In this document: positions 1-6,883 of the stretch, piece after piece
Layout of the letters: each line of letters starts with the position of its first letter
How positions within the stretch are numbered: position 1 is the stretch's first letter
Source of the DNA: an uncultured Bacilli bacterium
GTDB lineage: Bacteria > Bacillota_I > Bacilli_A > RF39 > UBA660
Length of the DNA: 25,097 nt
Assembly (NCBI GenBank): GCA_944372275.1
Contig: CALVYO010000005.1
Span: 1 to 25,097, forward strand
Direction of reading: 5' to 3'
The notes under the pieces: model-generated
What the model was told of the DNA's origin: nothing
The model's database searches: none
What the model saw: the letters and a program-made list of their open reading frames with translations, nothing else
Program-made: the position numbers and the translations under genes

Positions 1-240
1 AATGATTTAGATAAAATTGCTAATAAATATTTAAATAATTGGACAATTGATCGTTTAGGTAGTACTGATATTGCTATATTGAGAATGGGAATTTATGAGT
101 TATTGTATACTAAAACACCTAGTATTGTTTCCATTAATGAAGCAGTTGAACTAGCTAAAACATATAGTGATGAAAGTGTTGTTAAGATGATTAATGCAGT
201 TTTAGATAAAGTATATCACGAGATGGTGGAACATGAATGA
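1..240 (+). CDS. nusB: Transcription antitermination protein NusB, C-terminal part
   Basis: The window opens inside this gene, so only the last 79 residues are present. NusB binds boxA RNA with NusE (ribosomal protein S10) and supports antitermination of rRNA transcription. The visible part has the family's C-terminal helical signature: WTIDRLGSTDIAILRMGIYELLY, broken here as WTIDRLGSTD then IAILRMGIYELL, then SINEAVELAKTYSD and INAVLDKV. The usual family text near the end is FVNGVLDKI, so INAVLDKV is a mild variant. The TGA stop overlaps the ATG of xseA by 8 bases, which suggests translational coupling. The nusB-xseA-xseB order is common in Bacilli and Clostridia, where folD often sits between nusB and xseA; it is absent here. 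Confidence 0.93.
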   Translation, partial: NDLDKIANKYLNNWTIDRLGSTDIAILRMGIYELLYTKTPSIVSINEAVELAKTYSDESVVKMINAVLDKVYHEMVEHE

Positions 241-1570
241 TAAATATTTAAGTGTCAGTGTTATAAATAGATACATTAAACATATAATTGATACTGATGT
301 TAATTTACAAAAAGTATTTATTAAAGGTGAAATATCTAATTTTAAGGCCCATTCAACTGGGCATTTGTATTTTTCAATTAAAGATGAAACAAGTAAAATA
401 AATGCTATTATGTTTAATGGTAATGCTCGTAAATTAAACTTTAATCCGACTGATGGTGCTAAAGTTTTAATAACGGGAAGAATTAGTGTTTATGAAGCAA
501 CTGGCAATTATCAAATTTATGTCGATGAAATGATCGAAGATGGTGTAGGTAATTTATATATTGCTTTTGAAAAATTAAAAAAACAATTGGCTGCTGAAGG
601 TCTATTTGATAATAAATATAAGAAACTTATACCTAAATATCCTACTAAAATAGGAGTAGTAACGGCTAATACGGGTGCTGCTATAAAAGATATATTGTCA
701 ACTATTAAAAGAAGATATCCAATTGGACAAGTTATATTATTTCCATCTTTAGTTCAAGGCGATAATGCGGCTAAAGATATCGTTAAAAATATTAAACTAG
801 CTAACACCTATGATTTAGATGTTTTAATAGTAGGACGAGGTGGCGGTTCGATTGAAGATTTATGGCCTTTTAACGAAGAAATAGTGGCTCGTGCTATCTT
901 TGATTCAAAAATACCAGTTATTAGTGCCGTAGGTCACGAAGTAGACTTTACAATTGCTGATTTTGTAGCCGATTTAAGAGCACCAACGCCAACTGGAGCA
1001 GCGGAAATGGCTGTGCCTAATTTAGTCGATTTGAACAAATATATCGAACAATTAAAAATAAGATTAAGTTCTGATATAATTAAAAAAATAAATATTAATA
1101 AATTAAATTTAGATAGTTTAAGAAACTCATATATTCTTAAAAATCCTAATATATTATTTGAAAATAAAAAACAAAATTTAGATTTAATAAGTAATAAATT
1201 AACAGAAAACTTATTAAAAAAATTAGAACTAAAAAAACTACATTTGGATAGTTTAAAAAATTCATATGTATTAAAAAATCCTAATATATTATTTGAAAAT
1301 AAAAAACAAAATTTAATTTTATTAACTAAACAATTAAATAAAAATATTAATTTAAAACTAGATAATAATATTACTAAATTAAACACAATTATCGAAAAAC
1401 TAGAACTTATTAATCCTTTAAATGTAATGAAAAGAGGATTTAGTTTAACTTATAAAAAGAATAAATTAATTAAAAGTGTTAAAAAAATTAAGAAAGACGA
1501 CACTTTAAATATTAAATTTAATGATGGTAATATTTTAGTAAATGTAAAGGAGATAAATAATGAAATTTGA
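233..1570 (+). CDS. xseA: Exodeoxyribonuclease VII large subunit
   Basis: Large catalytic subunit of exonuclease VII, which degrades single-stranded DNA to oligonucleotides together with XseB. Residues about 1-100 form the OB-fold domain (SVSVINRYIKHII, KGEISNFKAHSTGHLYFSIK). Residues about 125-265 hold the conserved catalytic core (GVVTANTGAAIKDI, IVGRGGGSIEDLWPFNEE, SAVGHEVDFTIADFVAD, RAPTPTGAAE). The C-terminus has the family ending around LNVMKRGFSL. At 445 residues it is of normal family length. The part between core and end is a Lys/Asn/Leu-rich coiled coil that contains a near-exact internal duplication (see the repeat entries). It overlaps nusB by 8 bases and xseB by 11 bases, so the three are almost certainly one transcript. 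Confidence 0.96.
   Translation: MNDKYLSVSVINRYIKHIIDTDVNLQKVFIKGEISNFKAHSTGHLYFSIKDETSKINAIMFNGNARKLNFNPTDGAKVLITGRISVYEATGNYQIYVDEMIEDGVGNLYIAFEKLKKQLAAEGLFDNKYKKLIPKYPTKIGVVTANTGAAIKDILSTIKRRYPIGQVILFPSLVQGDNAAKDIVKNIKLANTYDLDVLIVGRGGGSIEDLWPFNEEIVARAIFDSKIPVISAVGHEVDFTIADFVADLRAPTPTGAAEMAVPNLVDLNKYIEQLKIRLSSDIIKKININKLNLDSLRNSYILKNPNILFENKKQNLDLISNKLTENLLKKLELKKLHLDSLKNSYVLKNPNILFENKKQNLILLTKQLNKNINLKLDNNITKLNTIIEKLELINPLNVMKRGFSLTYKKNKLIKSVKKIKKDDTLNIKFNDGNILVNVKEINNEI
1139..1180 (+). repeat. xseA internal direct repeat, copy 1
   Basis: A 42-base run identical to 1274-1315, exactly 135 bases (45 codons) away. The protein similarity extends further left: LDSLRNSYILKNPNILF at residues from about 293 matches LDSLKNSYVLKNPNILF from about 338, both continuing with ENKKQNL. 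The duplication lies in the coiled-coil part of XseA and keeps the reading frame. Confidence 0.9.
1274..1315 (+). repeat. xseA internal direct repeat, copy 2
   Basis: Second copy of the 42-base identical run described for 1139-1180. Flanking bases have diverged at a few positions, so the duplication is not brand new but is young compared with the rest of the gene. Confidence 0.9.
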
Positions 1571-1769
1571 AGAAAAAATAAAAAAATTAGAAGAAATTGT
1601 TGCTACTTTGGAAAGTGATACTAACGATTTAGAAGATTCAATTAATAAATATAGTGAAGCTATGAAATTAGTTAAAGAATGTGATGAACAATTGAAAAAT
1701 ATTGAAGAAAGTGTCAATAAAATAGTTAATGAAAATGGCGAATTAGAAGACTTAAAAATTGAAGAATAA
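1560..1769 (+). CDS. xseB: Exodeoxyribonuclease VII small subunit
   Basis: Small subunit of exonuclease VII, needed with XseA for activity. The 69 residues match the family's usual length and pattern: FEEKIKKLEEIVATLESDT, then LEDSINKYSEAMKLVKECDE and QLKNIEESVNKI, a helical hairpin. ATG 1560 lies 11 bases inside xseA and follows AAGGAGATAA, a good ribosome site. The stop codon is part of a terminator hairpin, so the nusB-xseA-xseB transcript probably ends here. Confidence 0.93.
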   Translation: MKFEEKIKKLEEIVATLESDTNDLEDSINKYSEAMKLVKECDEQLKNIEESVNKIVNENGELEDLKIEE

Positions 1770-1779
1770 GTCTTTTTTT
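1747..1779 (+). terminator. Rho-independent terminator after xseB
   Basis: Perfect 8-base stem AAGACTTA (1747-1754) with TAAGTCTT (1767-1774), 12-base loop, followed by a run of seven T (1773-1779). The right arm contains the xseB stop codon (1767-1769), so the terminator is folded from the last codons of the gene. Confidence 0.72.
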
Positions 1780-1826
1780 GAAACTTTTTAGATTATTATT
1801 TACTCTATATAAGTGAGGTGCCTCAT

Positions 1827-1970
1827 ATGGAAGAAAGATTTAATGATATTTATAATGAAACATATCATACTATAACTAGATATGTTATTTCCAAATGTGA
1901 TAATTTAAGTAATGTTGAAGAAATCGTGCAAGATGTTTATTTGAAATTATACAGATTTAAAATTATATAA
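1827..1970 (+). pseudogene. Truncated ECF-type sigma factor, region 2 only
   Basis: An ATG with a fair ribosome site (AAGTGAGGTG) opens 47 codons and ends in TAA at 1968. The peptide (FNDIYNETYHTITRYVIS, VEEIVQDVYLKLYRF) resembles region 2 of ECF sigma factors, where a DAE-VQ-VFLRLYR-like segment is typical. Real ECF sigma factors are about 160-190 residues and need region 4 to bind the -35 element; that part is missing. The next readable coding sequence, in another frame, looks like the C-terminal end of an anti-sigma-type protein (1945-2232). I read this as the start of a sigma gene joined by deletion to the end of its neighbour. A functional small peptide is not excluded. Confidence 0.6.
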
Positions 1971-2232
1971 TAATGATGTTACAGTTGCTAAAGATGCTTT
2001 AAAAATGAATGAATATGGCGTTAGTGAGGCTAAAATATTGTTTGTTAAAAAAGCAATAGAAAAAAATCCAGAATTAAACTTTGATGATTTGATTTATTTA
2101 CCTACAAGAGAAATTGCTAAATATATTGAAGGTTATGAAGATGTCAATACAGGTAATCAAGGAGAGAATAATCAAAATGGCAATCAAAATAATCAAGGCA
2201 ATGGCAATCAAAATCATGGTAATAAAAATTGA
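1945..2232 (+). pseudogene. C-terminal fragment of a probable anti-sigma/RsgI-like protein
   Basis: An open frame without a proper start: the preceding in-frame stop is TGA at 1942, and the first ATG (2005) has no ribosome site. It reads DVTVAKDALKMNEYGVSEAK, then ILFVKKAIEKNPELNFDDL and a Gln/Asn/Gly-rich tail of about 27 residues. The helical part resembles the segment near the C-terminus of RsgI-type anti-sigma proteins (AKE-GIS-GK--LI-KI), but the match is by eye and weak. Anti-sigma genes normally follow their sigma gene, which is the context here: the sigma start lies just upstream in a different frame. The low-complexity tail encoded at about 2145-2229 looks like a natural extracellular end. 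Confidence 0.45.
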
Positions 2233-2255
2233 TATAGTTTAAAACTATATTTTTT
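2232..2255 (+). terminator. Rho-independent terminator after the sigma/anti-sigma remnant
   Basis: Perfect stem ATATAGTT (2232-2239) with AACTATAT (2243-2250), loop TAA, followed by six T. It begins on the last base of the remnant's stop codon. Its survival suggests it served the ancestral anti-sigma gene. Confidence 0.65.
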
Positions 2256-2256
2256 C

Positions 2257-2285
2257 TTGACTTAATCTAAATAATTTACTATACT
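2257..2285 (+). promoter_or_regulatory. Sigma-A type promoter for the Imm-5-like gene
   Basis: TTGACT (2257-2262), 17-base spacer, TATACT (2280-2285): the clearest complete promoter in the window. The -10 box ends 18 bases before the chosen ATG (2304), so transcription would start at or just before the ribosome site and the leader would be very short. Confidence 0.65.
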
Positions 2286-2303
2286 ATTTTTAGGAGAATG
2301 GTT

Positions 2304-2846
2304 ATGGATGTAATATTAGAAATAAAAGAAAAATTTGAAAGAAAAAATCAAATTTTATTTGATAAGAAAAGTTTATTTTTACAAGATTTAATTTTTTTAA
2401 TTAGTGAACAAAATCATAAAGTGTTAACGTTATGGGTATTTGATTTTATCGAAGAAATAGTTAGTTATTTAGAAAGTAAATATCCTAATGAAGAAAGGTT
2501 TAGAATCGCTTTAAATAAAACTAAATTATGGGCACAAGGTGAAATTAAAATGCCTGAAGCTAAAAGAGCAATTTTAGATTGTCACGCTGTGGCTAAAGAA
2601 TTGACTAATAAAGAAGATATTGCATTATGTCATGCTATCGGTCAAGGATGTGGAGTAGTTCATACAATAGGTCATACTATTGGTCTTCCTATTTATGAAT
2701 TAACTGCTATTGTTTATAAATCTGGAATTGATAATTGTAAAGATAAATTAATTAAAAGAAAAAAAGAATACATTAGTAAAATATATTATTATCAAAAACA
2801 TTATCAAGAATATAAAAAATGGGCTAAATTTTATGAAAAAAATTAA
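2304..2846 (+). CDS. Imm-5-like family protein (putative immunity protein)
   Basis: The central part (GEIKMPEAKRAILDCHAVAK, CHAIGQGCGVVHTIGHTIGL, PIYELTAIVY) matches the family annotated in databases as putative immunity protein or Imm-5-like. Typical members read AWARGE, then RRAILDAHAVA, then AHAIGQACAVVHTPGHA. His and Cys residues are concentrated there. No biochemical role is established for this branch, and no toxin gene lies next to it, so immunity is only a family label. Of two close ATGs, 2304 is preferred: AGGAG ends at 2296, which leaves 7 bases, while ATG 2298 is only 1 base away. The 180 residues end in a Lys/Tyr-rich tail. The gene has its own promoter and is probably cotranscribed with the pyrophosphohydrolase 15 bases downstream. 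Confidence 0.72.
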   Translation: MDVILEIKEKFERKNQILFDKKSLFLQDLIFLISEQNHKVLTLWVFDFIEEIVSYLESKYPNEERFRIALNKTKLWAQGEIKMPEAKRAILDCHAVAKELTNKEDIALCHAIGQGCGVVHTIGHTIGLPIYELTAIVYKSGIDNCKDKLIKRKKEYISKIYYYQKHYQEYKKWAKFYEKN

Positions 2847-2861
2847 GGAGAGAAATAATGT

Positions 2862-3194
2862 ATGTTAAAAATTTATAACAAGTTAGTAAGAGATAATATT
2901 CCGGAAATTATAATAAATGATGGATGTAAACCGATAACAAGAATTTTAACTGATGAAGAATATAAAAGAGAATTAGAAGCAAAATTATTAGAAGAATATC
3001 AAGAAGTATTAAAAGCAAAAACTGCAAACGAAAGAATCGAAGAACTAGCTGATATGTTGGAAATAATTCAATCATTAGCATTTTTAGAAAGCAAAACTTT
3101 AGATGATGTTATAGAAACTGCTAAAGTTAAACGTTTAAAACGTGGCGGGTTCAAAAAGAAAATATATTTAGAAGGCATAGAATACAATAAATAA
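2862..3194 (+). CDS. MazG-like / phosphoribosyl-ATP pyrophosphohydrolase-like protein
   Basis: A 110-residue all-alpha NTP pyrophosphohydrolase-type protein. It starts with YNKLVRDNIPEII, typical of a small family annotated phosphoribosyl-ATP pyrophosphohydrolase-like. The metal-binding pattern of the MazG superfamily is present as EEYQEV and then ELADMLEII (E-E-x-x-E, later E-x-x-D). No his genes are nearby, so a role in histidine synthesis is unlikely; house-cleaning of non-canonical nucleotides is the usual guess for stand-alone members. ATG 2862 is chosen because the nearby ATG 2858 runs into a stop after six codons. AAGGAG at 2845-2850 serves it. Confidence 0.78.
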   Translation: MLKIYNKLVRDNIPEIIINDGCKPITRILTDEEYKRELEAKLLEEYQEVLKAKTANERIEELADMLEIIQSLAFLESKTLDDVIETAKVKRLKRGGFKKKIYLEGIEYNK

Positions 3195-3211
3195 TTTTAA
3201 AGTTTATGACT

Positions 3212-3237
3212 AAATTGTAATAACTATTACAATTTTT
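3212..3237 (+). terminator. Terminator hairpin, possibly also an operator
   Basis: Perfect 9-base stem AAATTGTAA (3212-3220) with TTACAATTT (3227-3235), loop TAACTA, then a T-rich run to 3237 and on. It fits a terminator for the Imm-5/MazG-like unit. It also lies where the -35 region of the next promoter should be (the -10 box is at 3244), so it could equally be an operator. The sequence cannot decide between the two. Confidence 0.55.
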
Positions 3238-3240
3238 ATT

Positions 3241-3249
3241 TGGTATAAT
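3241..3249 (+). promoter_or_regulatory. Extended -10 promoter for the VanZ-RDD gene
   Basis: TGGTATAAT, an extended -10 box with a perfect TATAAT (3244-3249), lies 20 bases before ATG 3270. No good -35 box is visible at 17 bases; that place is occupied by the inverted repeat at 3212-3235. Confidence 0.45.
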
Positions 3250-3269
3250 ATTTAAAGGAGATGAAGAGT

Positions 3270-4373
3270 ATGGAATATATTGAAGCGATTAAAACAGCAA
3301 TTTTAATATTTCCTTTAATTGCTTTTTTATTTACATTGCCATTTATTTTACATCAGTATCATAAATATGGATCTATTCATAAGTTTCGGACTTTAATTAT
3401 TTATTCTTTTATTTTGTATATGATAACGATATATTTTTTAGTTATTTTACCTTTACCTAATATAAATGAAGTTACTAAACCAGATAAAATAATTAATTTA
3501 ATACCATTTTCTTTTGTTGATGATTTTCTAAATAAAAGTTCCTTTATTTTAAATGATCCTAGTACTTATTTAAAATCTTTATCTAGTTCGAGTTTCTATG
3601 TTGCTGCTTTTAATATTTTAATGACTTTACCATTTGGGATGTATTTAAGATATTATTTTAAATGTAATATTAAAAAAGTAATGTTATTTAGTTTTGGATT
3701 AAGTTTATTTTTTGAACTAACTCAATTATCAGGATTATATTTCATTTATCCTTATCCGTATCGTTTGTTCGATGTCGATGATTTAATATTAAATACTTTA
3801 GGGGGAATATTAGGTTATTTTATAATGGGAATAATAGATAATTTTTTGCCTACTCGTGATGAAATAGATAAGGAAGCAAAAGAAATTGGTAAAAGCGTAT
3901 CAGGCTTGCGAAGAATTGTGTTGTTTTTTTTAGATATGTTTATTTTTATAATATTTACTATTTTTATAAGTTTATTTACTAAAAAAGCTATTTATATTTC
4001 TTTTATAATATATTATATTTTAGTACCATTTTTTAAAAATAATCAAACATTAGGAAGCAAGTTTTTAAATGTTAAGTTAGAATTTTCTAATAAAAAATTA
4101 ATAAGATTAACATTAAGAATAATATTTATATATTTTTATTATTTTGTATTAATTTATTTAATTTCAATCGGCTTATTTACAATAATAAGTTATTTGAATT
4201 TAGATACATTTATAAATTTTATTTTATATACTTTAATTTTATTAGGTATTTTTACTTTTTATTTAACAAATATAATAATAATTTTAAAAGAGAAATCTAT
4301 ATTTTATGATAAGTTATTTAAAGTTACGTATGAAAGTACTATATTAGTTGATGAAAATACTATTGTTTGTTAA
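3270..4373 (+). CDS. VanZ family / RDD domain membrane protein
   Basis: A polytopic membrane protein with two known modules. Residues about 1-195 resemble VanZ: NLIPFSF, the segment NILMTLPFGMYLRYYF, ELTQL, and FDVDDLILNTLGGILGYF. Residues about 210-320 form an RDD domain: GLRRIVLFFLDMFIFIIF, with Arg and Asp in the first helix, and NQTLGSKFLNVKLEF. VanZ-RDD fusions are known in Firmicutes. VanZ itself gives low-level teicoplanin resistance by an unclear mechanism, and RDD proteins are linked to transport, so the function here is unknown. The start is placed at the second ATG (3270), 9 bases after AAAGGAG; the ATG at 3261 directly abuts that site and is too close. About ten hydrophobic segments are visible. 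Confidence 0.82.
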   Translation: MEYIEAIKTAILIFPLIAFLFTLPFILHQYHKYGSIHKFRTLIIYSFILYMITIYFLVILPLPNINEVTKPDKIINLIPFSFVDDFLNKSSFILNDPSTYLKSLSSSSFYVAAFNILMTLPFGMYLRYYFKCNIKKVMLFSFGLSLFFELTQLSGLYFIYPYPYRLFDVDDLILNTLGGILGYFIMGIIDNFLPTRDEIDKEAKEIGKSVSGLRRIVLFFLDMFIFIIFTIFISLFTKKAIYISFIIYYILVPFFKNNQTLGSKFLNVKLEFSNKKLIRLTLRIIFIYFYYFVLIYLISIGLFTIISYLNLDTFINFILYTLILLGIFTFYLTNIIIILKEKSIFYDKLFKVTYESTILVDENTIVC

Positions 4374-4385
4374 TAAAATATATTA

Positions 4386-4391
4386 TATAAT
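4386..4391 (+). promoter_or_regulatory. Possible -10 box before the small membrane protein
   Basis: TATAAT 23 bases before ATG 4415 in a very AT-rich gap, with no convincing -35 box. Base composition alone makes such matches likely here, so support is weak. Confidence 0.28.
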
Positions 4392-4414
4392 ATAAATATA
4401 TTTAGGAGAAAATT

Positions 4415-4585
4415 ATGAAAAAAATATTTAAATCATTATCTTTTTTGTTTATGATACTTACTTTTATTGGAGCAGGATATGTATTACTAAATAAAGGACA
4501 AGTAAGTGCAGGATTTGCAGTTATTCCGAGTTTGTTATGTGCTATGTTTTCACAATTGGCAGTTTATGAAAAATTTAAAAAATAA
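4415..4585 (+). CDS. Small membrane protein, 56 residues
   Basis: The ATG is preceded by TTTAGGAGAAAATT, a strong ribosome site. The peptide has two hydrophobic segments (SFLFMILTFIGAGYVLL and GFAVIPSLLCAMFSQLAVY) separated by a short NKGQVSA loop, a Lys-rich start and a Lys-rich end (YEKFKK). Both termini are probably cytoplasmic. I do not recognise the family. It sits 47 bases before an ABC exporter pair and may be cotranscribed with it, although a weak separate promoter (TATAAA-like) could lie in the gap 4586-4632. Confidence 0.68.
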   Translation: MKKIFKSLSFLFMILTFIGAGYVLLNKGQVSAGFAVIPSLLCAMFSQLAVYEKFKK

Positions 4586-4632
4586 TTTGTTATAAATAAT
4601 CGAAATTTTTAAATTATAAAGAAAGGATTATT

Positions 4633-5520
4633 ATGAAGAAAAATAGTATTATAGAAATTAAAAATTTAACTAAATATTACGGAAAAATAAAAGGTGTAGA
4701 AAATTTAAATTTAGAATTGAAAGAAGGAGAAATATTTGGCTTTATTGGACCTAATGGTGCTGGAAAATCAACTACTATTCGTTCAATAATGAATTTAATT
4801 AATAAAACAGAAGGTTGTGTATTAATCGACGGAATAGAATTTAACAAAGATAACGTATCATTAAAAGAAAAAATAGGATATTTACCAAGTGAAATTAATT
4901 TATATGATGATTTTACGGTAAAAGAGATGTTAGATTATCACGAAAGTTTTTATAAAAATGATATTCATAAAAAAAGAACTGAGTTAGTAGAAAAACTTAA
5001 CTTAGATGAAAAAAAGAAAATTGAAGATTTATCATTAGGAAATTTAAAAAAACTTGGAATAGTTTTAGCGCTTATGCACCAACCTAAAATATTAATATTA
5101 GACGAACCTACAAGTGGTTTAGATCCTATAATGCAAAATATTTTTTATGATATTTTAAAAGAAGAAAAGAAAAAAGGAACGACGATTTTGTATTCAACAC
5201 ATATTTTAAATGAAGTATCGAAAATTTGCGATAGAGTAGGAATAATTAAGGACGGAAGTTTAATTAAGATTGAAAATATTGATAAAATAACAAAAGATAA
5301 TTTAGTTTTTGTGACCATAACTTCAACTGATATTGATAAAATTATTAAAGATTTAAAATTAGATACAATTTTTAAAGAGAATAACACAATTAAATTTAAA
5401 AATAAATTGTCACATTGGGAATTAATAAAACGATTAGCAAATTATCAAATTGAAAAAATATTAATAGAGGAACCTACTTTAGAAGATATTTTTCTTCATT
5501 ATTATGAAGGAGAGGAGTAA
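4633..5520 (+). CDS. ABC transporter ATP-binding protein (CcmA/Ytr type)
   Basis: ATPase subunit of an ABC-2 type exporter. The Walker A motif is GPNGAGKST near residue 39, the signature region reads LSLGNLKK in place of the usual LSGGQ, a common variation among these exporters, and Walker B is ILILDEPTSGLDP. The switch His is in STHIL. The 295 residues include a C-terminal extension of about 80 residues ending in EEPTLEDIFLHYYEG, typical of the ABC-2 exporter group. AAAGAAAGGATT before ATG 4633 is the ribosome site. The permease starts 4 bases after its stop, so the two form a complex. The substrate is unknown; related pairs export peptides, antibiotics or lipids. Confidence 0.93.
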   Translation: MKKNSIIEIKNLTKYYGKIKGVENLNLELKEGEIFGFIGPNGAGKSTTIRSIMNLINKTEGCVLIDGIEFNKDNVSLKEKIGYLPSEINLYDDFTVKEMLDYHESFYKNDIHKKRTELVEKLNLDEKKKIEDLSLGNLKKLGIVLALMHQPKILILDEPTSGLDPIMQNIFYDILKEEKKKGTTILYSTHILNEVSKICDRVGIIKDGSLIKIENIDKITKDNLVFVTITSTDIDKIIKDLKLDTIFKENNTIKFKNKLSHWELIKRLANYQIEKILIEEPTLEDIFLHYYEGEE

Positions 5521-5523
5521 TTT

Positions 5524-6315
5524 ATGTTTAAAAGAGAAATGAAAATAAATTTTAAAAGTTTTTTGATATGGACACTTATCCTCATAATATTATTTTCAGT
5601 AGTATTTTTAATGTATCCTTCCATTATGAATAGTGACAATATTCAAATGATGAATGAAATGTTAAAGATTTTTCCCGAAGAAATGTTAAAAGCATTTAAT
5701 ATGGATATATCAAATATTGATACAGCATTTGGTTGGCTTAAAACTGAAGGATTCGTTTTCGTACTTTTAATTACAGGTATCTATAGTGGTATATTAGGAT
5801 CAAGTATTTTACTAAAAGAAGAAAATGATAAAACAATTGAATATTTAAATAGTTTACCAATTACAAGGAAAAACATCGTGATTAACAAAATTTTATCAGC
5901 TATTATATATATTTCAGCAATGATATTATTTTTAGGTATTTTTAATTTTATTGGATTATCAATAATTGAAAATTTTGATAAAAAATTATTTTTATTGTTA
6001 AGCATAACTCCATTATTTTCATCTCTTGTTATATTTGCTTTATGTTTATTAATATCAACTTTTACGCATAAAACTAAAAAAACATTAGGAATAAGTTTAG
6101 CAATTGTATTTATAAGTTATTTTTTACAAATAATTTCAGAATTAAGTGAAACTACAGAATTTTTAAAATATATATCTATATTTACTTTAGCAGATATTAG
6201 AAATGTAATTACCAATATTACTATTAATCCTATTATGATTTTGTTAACGATTATATTATTTTTATTATTTATTATTTTAACGATAATACATTATAATAAA
6301 AAAGAGTTAATTTAA
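5524..6315 (+). CDS. ABC-2 type transporter permease
   Basis: Membrane partner of the preceding ATPase. The 263 residues have about six hydrophobic segments (SFLIWTLILIILFSVVFLM, GFVFVLLITGIYSGILG, further ones at about 125-145, 155-180, 190-205 and 240-257). The phrase LKEENDKTIEYLNSLPITRK is typical of ABC-2 permeases in which the second membrane region is followed by a cytoplasmic coupling segment. ATG 5524 lies only 4 bases after the ATPase stop, with GGAGAGGAG inside the end of that gene as ribosome site. Confidence 0.88.
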   Translation: MFKREMKINFKSFLIWTLILIILFSVVFLMYPSIMNSDNIQMMNEMLKIFPEEMLKAFNMDISNIDTAFGWLKTEGFVFVLLITGIYSGILGSSILLKEENDKTIEYLNSLPITRKNIVINKILSAIIYISAMILFLGIFNFIGLSIIENFDKKLFLLLSITPLFSSLVIFALCLLISTFTHKTKKTLGISLAIVFISYFLQIISELSETTEFLKYISIFTLADIRNVITNITINPIMILLTIILFLLFIILTIIHYNKKELI

Positions 6316-6370
6316 TTTATGAATTAAAGTGAAAACATTAAAAACTTATGAAATATATTGAGGTGATTTT

Positions 6371-6871
6371 ACGAAAATAGCAATCGTTTACGCTAGTATT
6401 ACAGGTAATACTAAATTATTAGCACAAACTATAAAAAATGAAATAAAAGAAGATATTGTTTATTTTGGTAAACCAACAAATGAAGAAATCGATGCGGATA
6501 TTTATTTTGTTGGTTCCTGGACTAATAAAGGAGACGCTTCTAATGAAATTATTAATTTTTTAAAACAATTAAAAAATAAAAAAATAGCTTATTTTGGTAC
6601 GGCTGGATATGGTGGGAATAATACTTATTATGATACTTTATTTAGTAGAGTAAAACAATATATTGACCCTTCTAATACAGTTCTAGGTAGTTTTTATTGT
6701 CAAGGAAAAATGCCAATTCAAATTAAAGAACGATATGTTAAAATGATAACTGAAAATCCCAATGACAAAAATTTAGAAGTAAGCCTTAAAAATTTTGAAG
6801 ATGCTCTTACTCATCCAGATGAAAAAGATCTAGAAAATGTTAAAAATTGGGTAAATAAATTATTGAAATAA
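6371..6871 (+). CDS. Flavodoxin family protein with ACG at the start position
   Basis: A frame of 166 residues reads KIAIVYASITGNTKLLA, with the flavodoxin FMN-phosphate loop S-I-T-G-N-T. It continues with DIYFVGSWTNKGDAS, YFGTAGYGG and GSFYCQGKMP, ending with FEDALTHPDEKDL. This layout resembles the group annotated BilS-like flavodoxins, though that assignment is tentative. No ATG, GTG or TTG lies between the in-frame stop TGA (6359) and the FMN loop. The codon at the expected place is ACG (6371), set behind GAGGTGATTTT just as ATG is set behind AGGTGAATTTT in mnmA. Either translation starts at ACG (or ATA 6377) at a low rate, or this is a fresh start-codon mutation or base error. The rest of the frame is intact, so the gene is either still used or very recently lost. 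Confidence 0.75.
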   Translation, partial: TKIAIVYASITGNTKLLAQTIKNEIKEDIVYFGKPTNEEIDADIYFVGSWTNKGDASNEIINFLKQLKNKKIAYFGTAGYGGNNTYYDTLFSRVKQYIDPSNTVLGSFYCQGKMPIQIKERYVKMITENPNDKNLEVSLKNFEDALTHPDEKDLENVKNWVNKLLK

Positions 6872-6883
6872 AAGGAGAAAAAA

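Noticed and set aside
934..1386. Long open frame of 150 codons on the minus strand inside xseA
   Set aside because: It mirrors the Lys/Asn/Leu-rich coding of xseA and has no ribosome site or recognisable domain; such shadows are expected in AT-rich genes. The same holds for the minus-strand frames at 5145-5387, 9190-9552, 18405-18596 and 24390-24647.
2145..2229. Repeated AATCAAAATAATCAAGGC-like units
   Set aside because: They encode a Gln/Asn/Gly low-complexity tail, are short and irregular and have no spacers, so they are neither a CRISPR array nor a mobile repeat.
4374..4414. AT-only inverted repeat AAATATATT and AATATATTT
   Set aside because: Stem of A and T only, no T run of its own, and it overlaps a possible -10 box; chance pairing is likely in such sequence.
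6311..6328. Hairpin TTTAATT-TATG-AATTAAA after the ABC permease
   Set aside because: No T run follows and the stem is all A/T, so it is not supported as a terminator.
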